Positions 63,521-64,000 of a DNA stretch of 64,000 bases are shown piece by piece (positions within the stretch are counted from its first letter, which is position 1; the number at the start of each line of letters is the position of its first letter). A program made the position numbers and the translations under genes. The notes under the pieces are model-generated. The model had not been told where the DNA came from, searched no databases, and saw nothing but the letters and a program-made list of their open reading frames with translations. The stretch is from Maribacter sp. ACAM166 (GTDB lineage: Bacteria > Bacteroidota > Bacteroidia > Flavobacteriales > Flavobacteriaceae). The DNA lies in the NCBI RefSeq assembly GCF_005771495.1, contig NZ_VAUW01000002.1, forward strand, positions 246,746-310,745. Direction: 5' to 3'.

Positions 63521-64000
63521 TTGGTTTTGTAAAAATTCAGATATATCTAAATCTATCACCAAAAAAAATGGATAAAATTTATGAAATATACCGACTATTA
63601 GAAGGTAATATACCTCTTTACAAAAGGTGCATTCTGTAAAGAGTTGCCTTTCATAAAAATCGTATTCTGAGGGTTTAACAATTGTAAATATATCATATCG
63701 AAATGGCGTAATGAATAGTACGATTTTCTGAAAGTACTGTTCAACTTTTAACAATTTCACAACCTATCCTACTTTTTTATAAACCCCGTAATACTTGAAA
63801 TTTTCATGTTTCTATTTTACATAAGAAAAATTATAGTACATAAGTAATACTTTTTAGTTTTTTAAGGAACATCATGTTTATAGGATATTATGTACAAGTA
63901 AAATTTTAAAAAGTGCAATTTTTCACAACTCTTTACATTACACCTTTTGGATAAGGGTCCAAGATTGCAATTAAACTTCCTAGAACATACTTCGAAAAAC
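63521..64000. other. AT-rich stretch at the right edge, nothing assigned
   Basis: 480 bases. A 99-codon ORF on the minus strand (63760-63461) overlaps the previous gene antisense and is biased toward Ile/Phe/Tyr, as chance ORFs in AT-rich DNA are. No promoter, tRNA or repeat was recognised; the second att site of the element is not here. Confidence 0.45.

Larger units (their letters stand above)
50589..64000. mobile_element. Integrated element at tRNA-Leu (left end in window, right end outside)
   Basis: Starts at the tRNA-Leu 3' fragment, followed by an integrase reading inward. At 60.3-63.5 kb it carries RteC, an excisionase-like HTH protein, a replication-type protein and a DnaC-like ATPase, genes typical of integrative or mobilisable elements of Bacteroidota. 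Cargo between is a peptide export locus. An intact tRNA-Leu should mark the other end beyond 64000. Confidence 0.75.

Overview
The window is an AT-rich chromosomal segment of a marine-type member of the Bacteroidota, most likely a Flavobacteriaceae relative. The signs are TAnnTTTG-type -7 promoter elements, absence of Shine-Dalgarno sequences, a SusC-like TonB receptor with a carboxypeptidase-regulatory N-terminus, OMP barrel families of that phylum, TPR/AraC hybrid regulators and an RteC protein. No rRNA or CRISPR array was seen. One complete tRNA (Ser-GGA) is present, plus the 3' part of a tRNA-Leu.

Region by region: (1) 1-26.3 kb is conserved core chromosome: an M61 peptidase start, pyrH-frr, an MMPL/RND exporter, asnS, rpoN with a PAP2-like membrane gene, an ExbB/ExbD/ExbD operon, tRNA-Ser, asparaginase, TatD, a retropepsin-like protein, a di-haem peroxidase, sucB-sucA with a frameshifted outer-membrane gene behind them, an acyltransferase-like membrane protein, an amidohydrolase, galE, a DegT aminotransferase and waaA. 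(2) 26.3-35.1 kb holds two tiny membrane proteins, a receptor remnant, and a stress/nitrogen block: histidine kinase plus NtrC-type regulator, a near-consensus sigma-54 promoter, two Rnk/GreA-C-like proteins, glutamate dehydrogenase and UspA. Sigma-54 itself is encoded at 6-7.5 kb. (3) 35.4-39.2 kb is a calcium-repeat surface protein followed by transposase debris, a small mobilisation-like protein and a GC-rich block with nested inverted repeats. (4) 39.2-50.1 kb is a metal-homeostasis island: two DtxR/MntR-type regulators, superoxide dismutase, a complete metal ABC transporter whose two permeases carry C-terminal winged-helix-like tails, a TonB receptor, a thioredoxin and a broken VIT1/CCC1 transporter gene.

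(5) From 50.6 kb to the right edge lies an integrated element. Its left end is the 3' part of tRNA-Leu(TAG), followed by a tyrosine recombinase; RteC, excisionase-like, replication-type and DnaC-like genes lie at 60-63.5 kb. The right end is outside the window. Its cargo is the most interesting part of the window: a C39-peptidase ABC exporter, an HlyD adaptor, a membrane-spanning TPR-AraC regulator, a hidden 36-residue double-glycine leader peptide gene (54627-54737, minus) and a lipoprotein prolyl oligopeptidase. A 14-base motif is repeated exactly in front of the exporter operon and in front of the peptide gene. I infer a self-regulated peptide export, sensing and degradation system carried on a mobile element; this is a hypothesis from sequence and context only.
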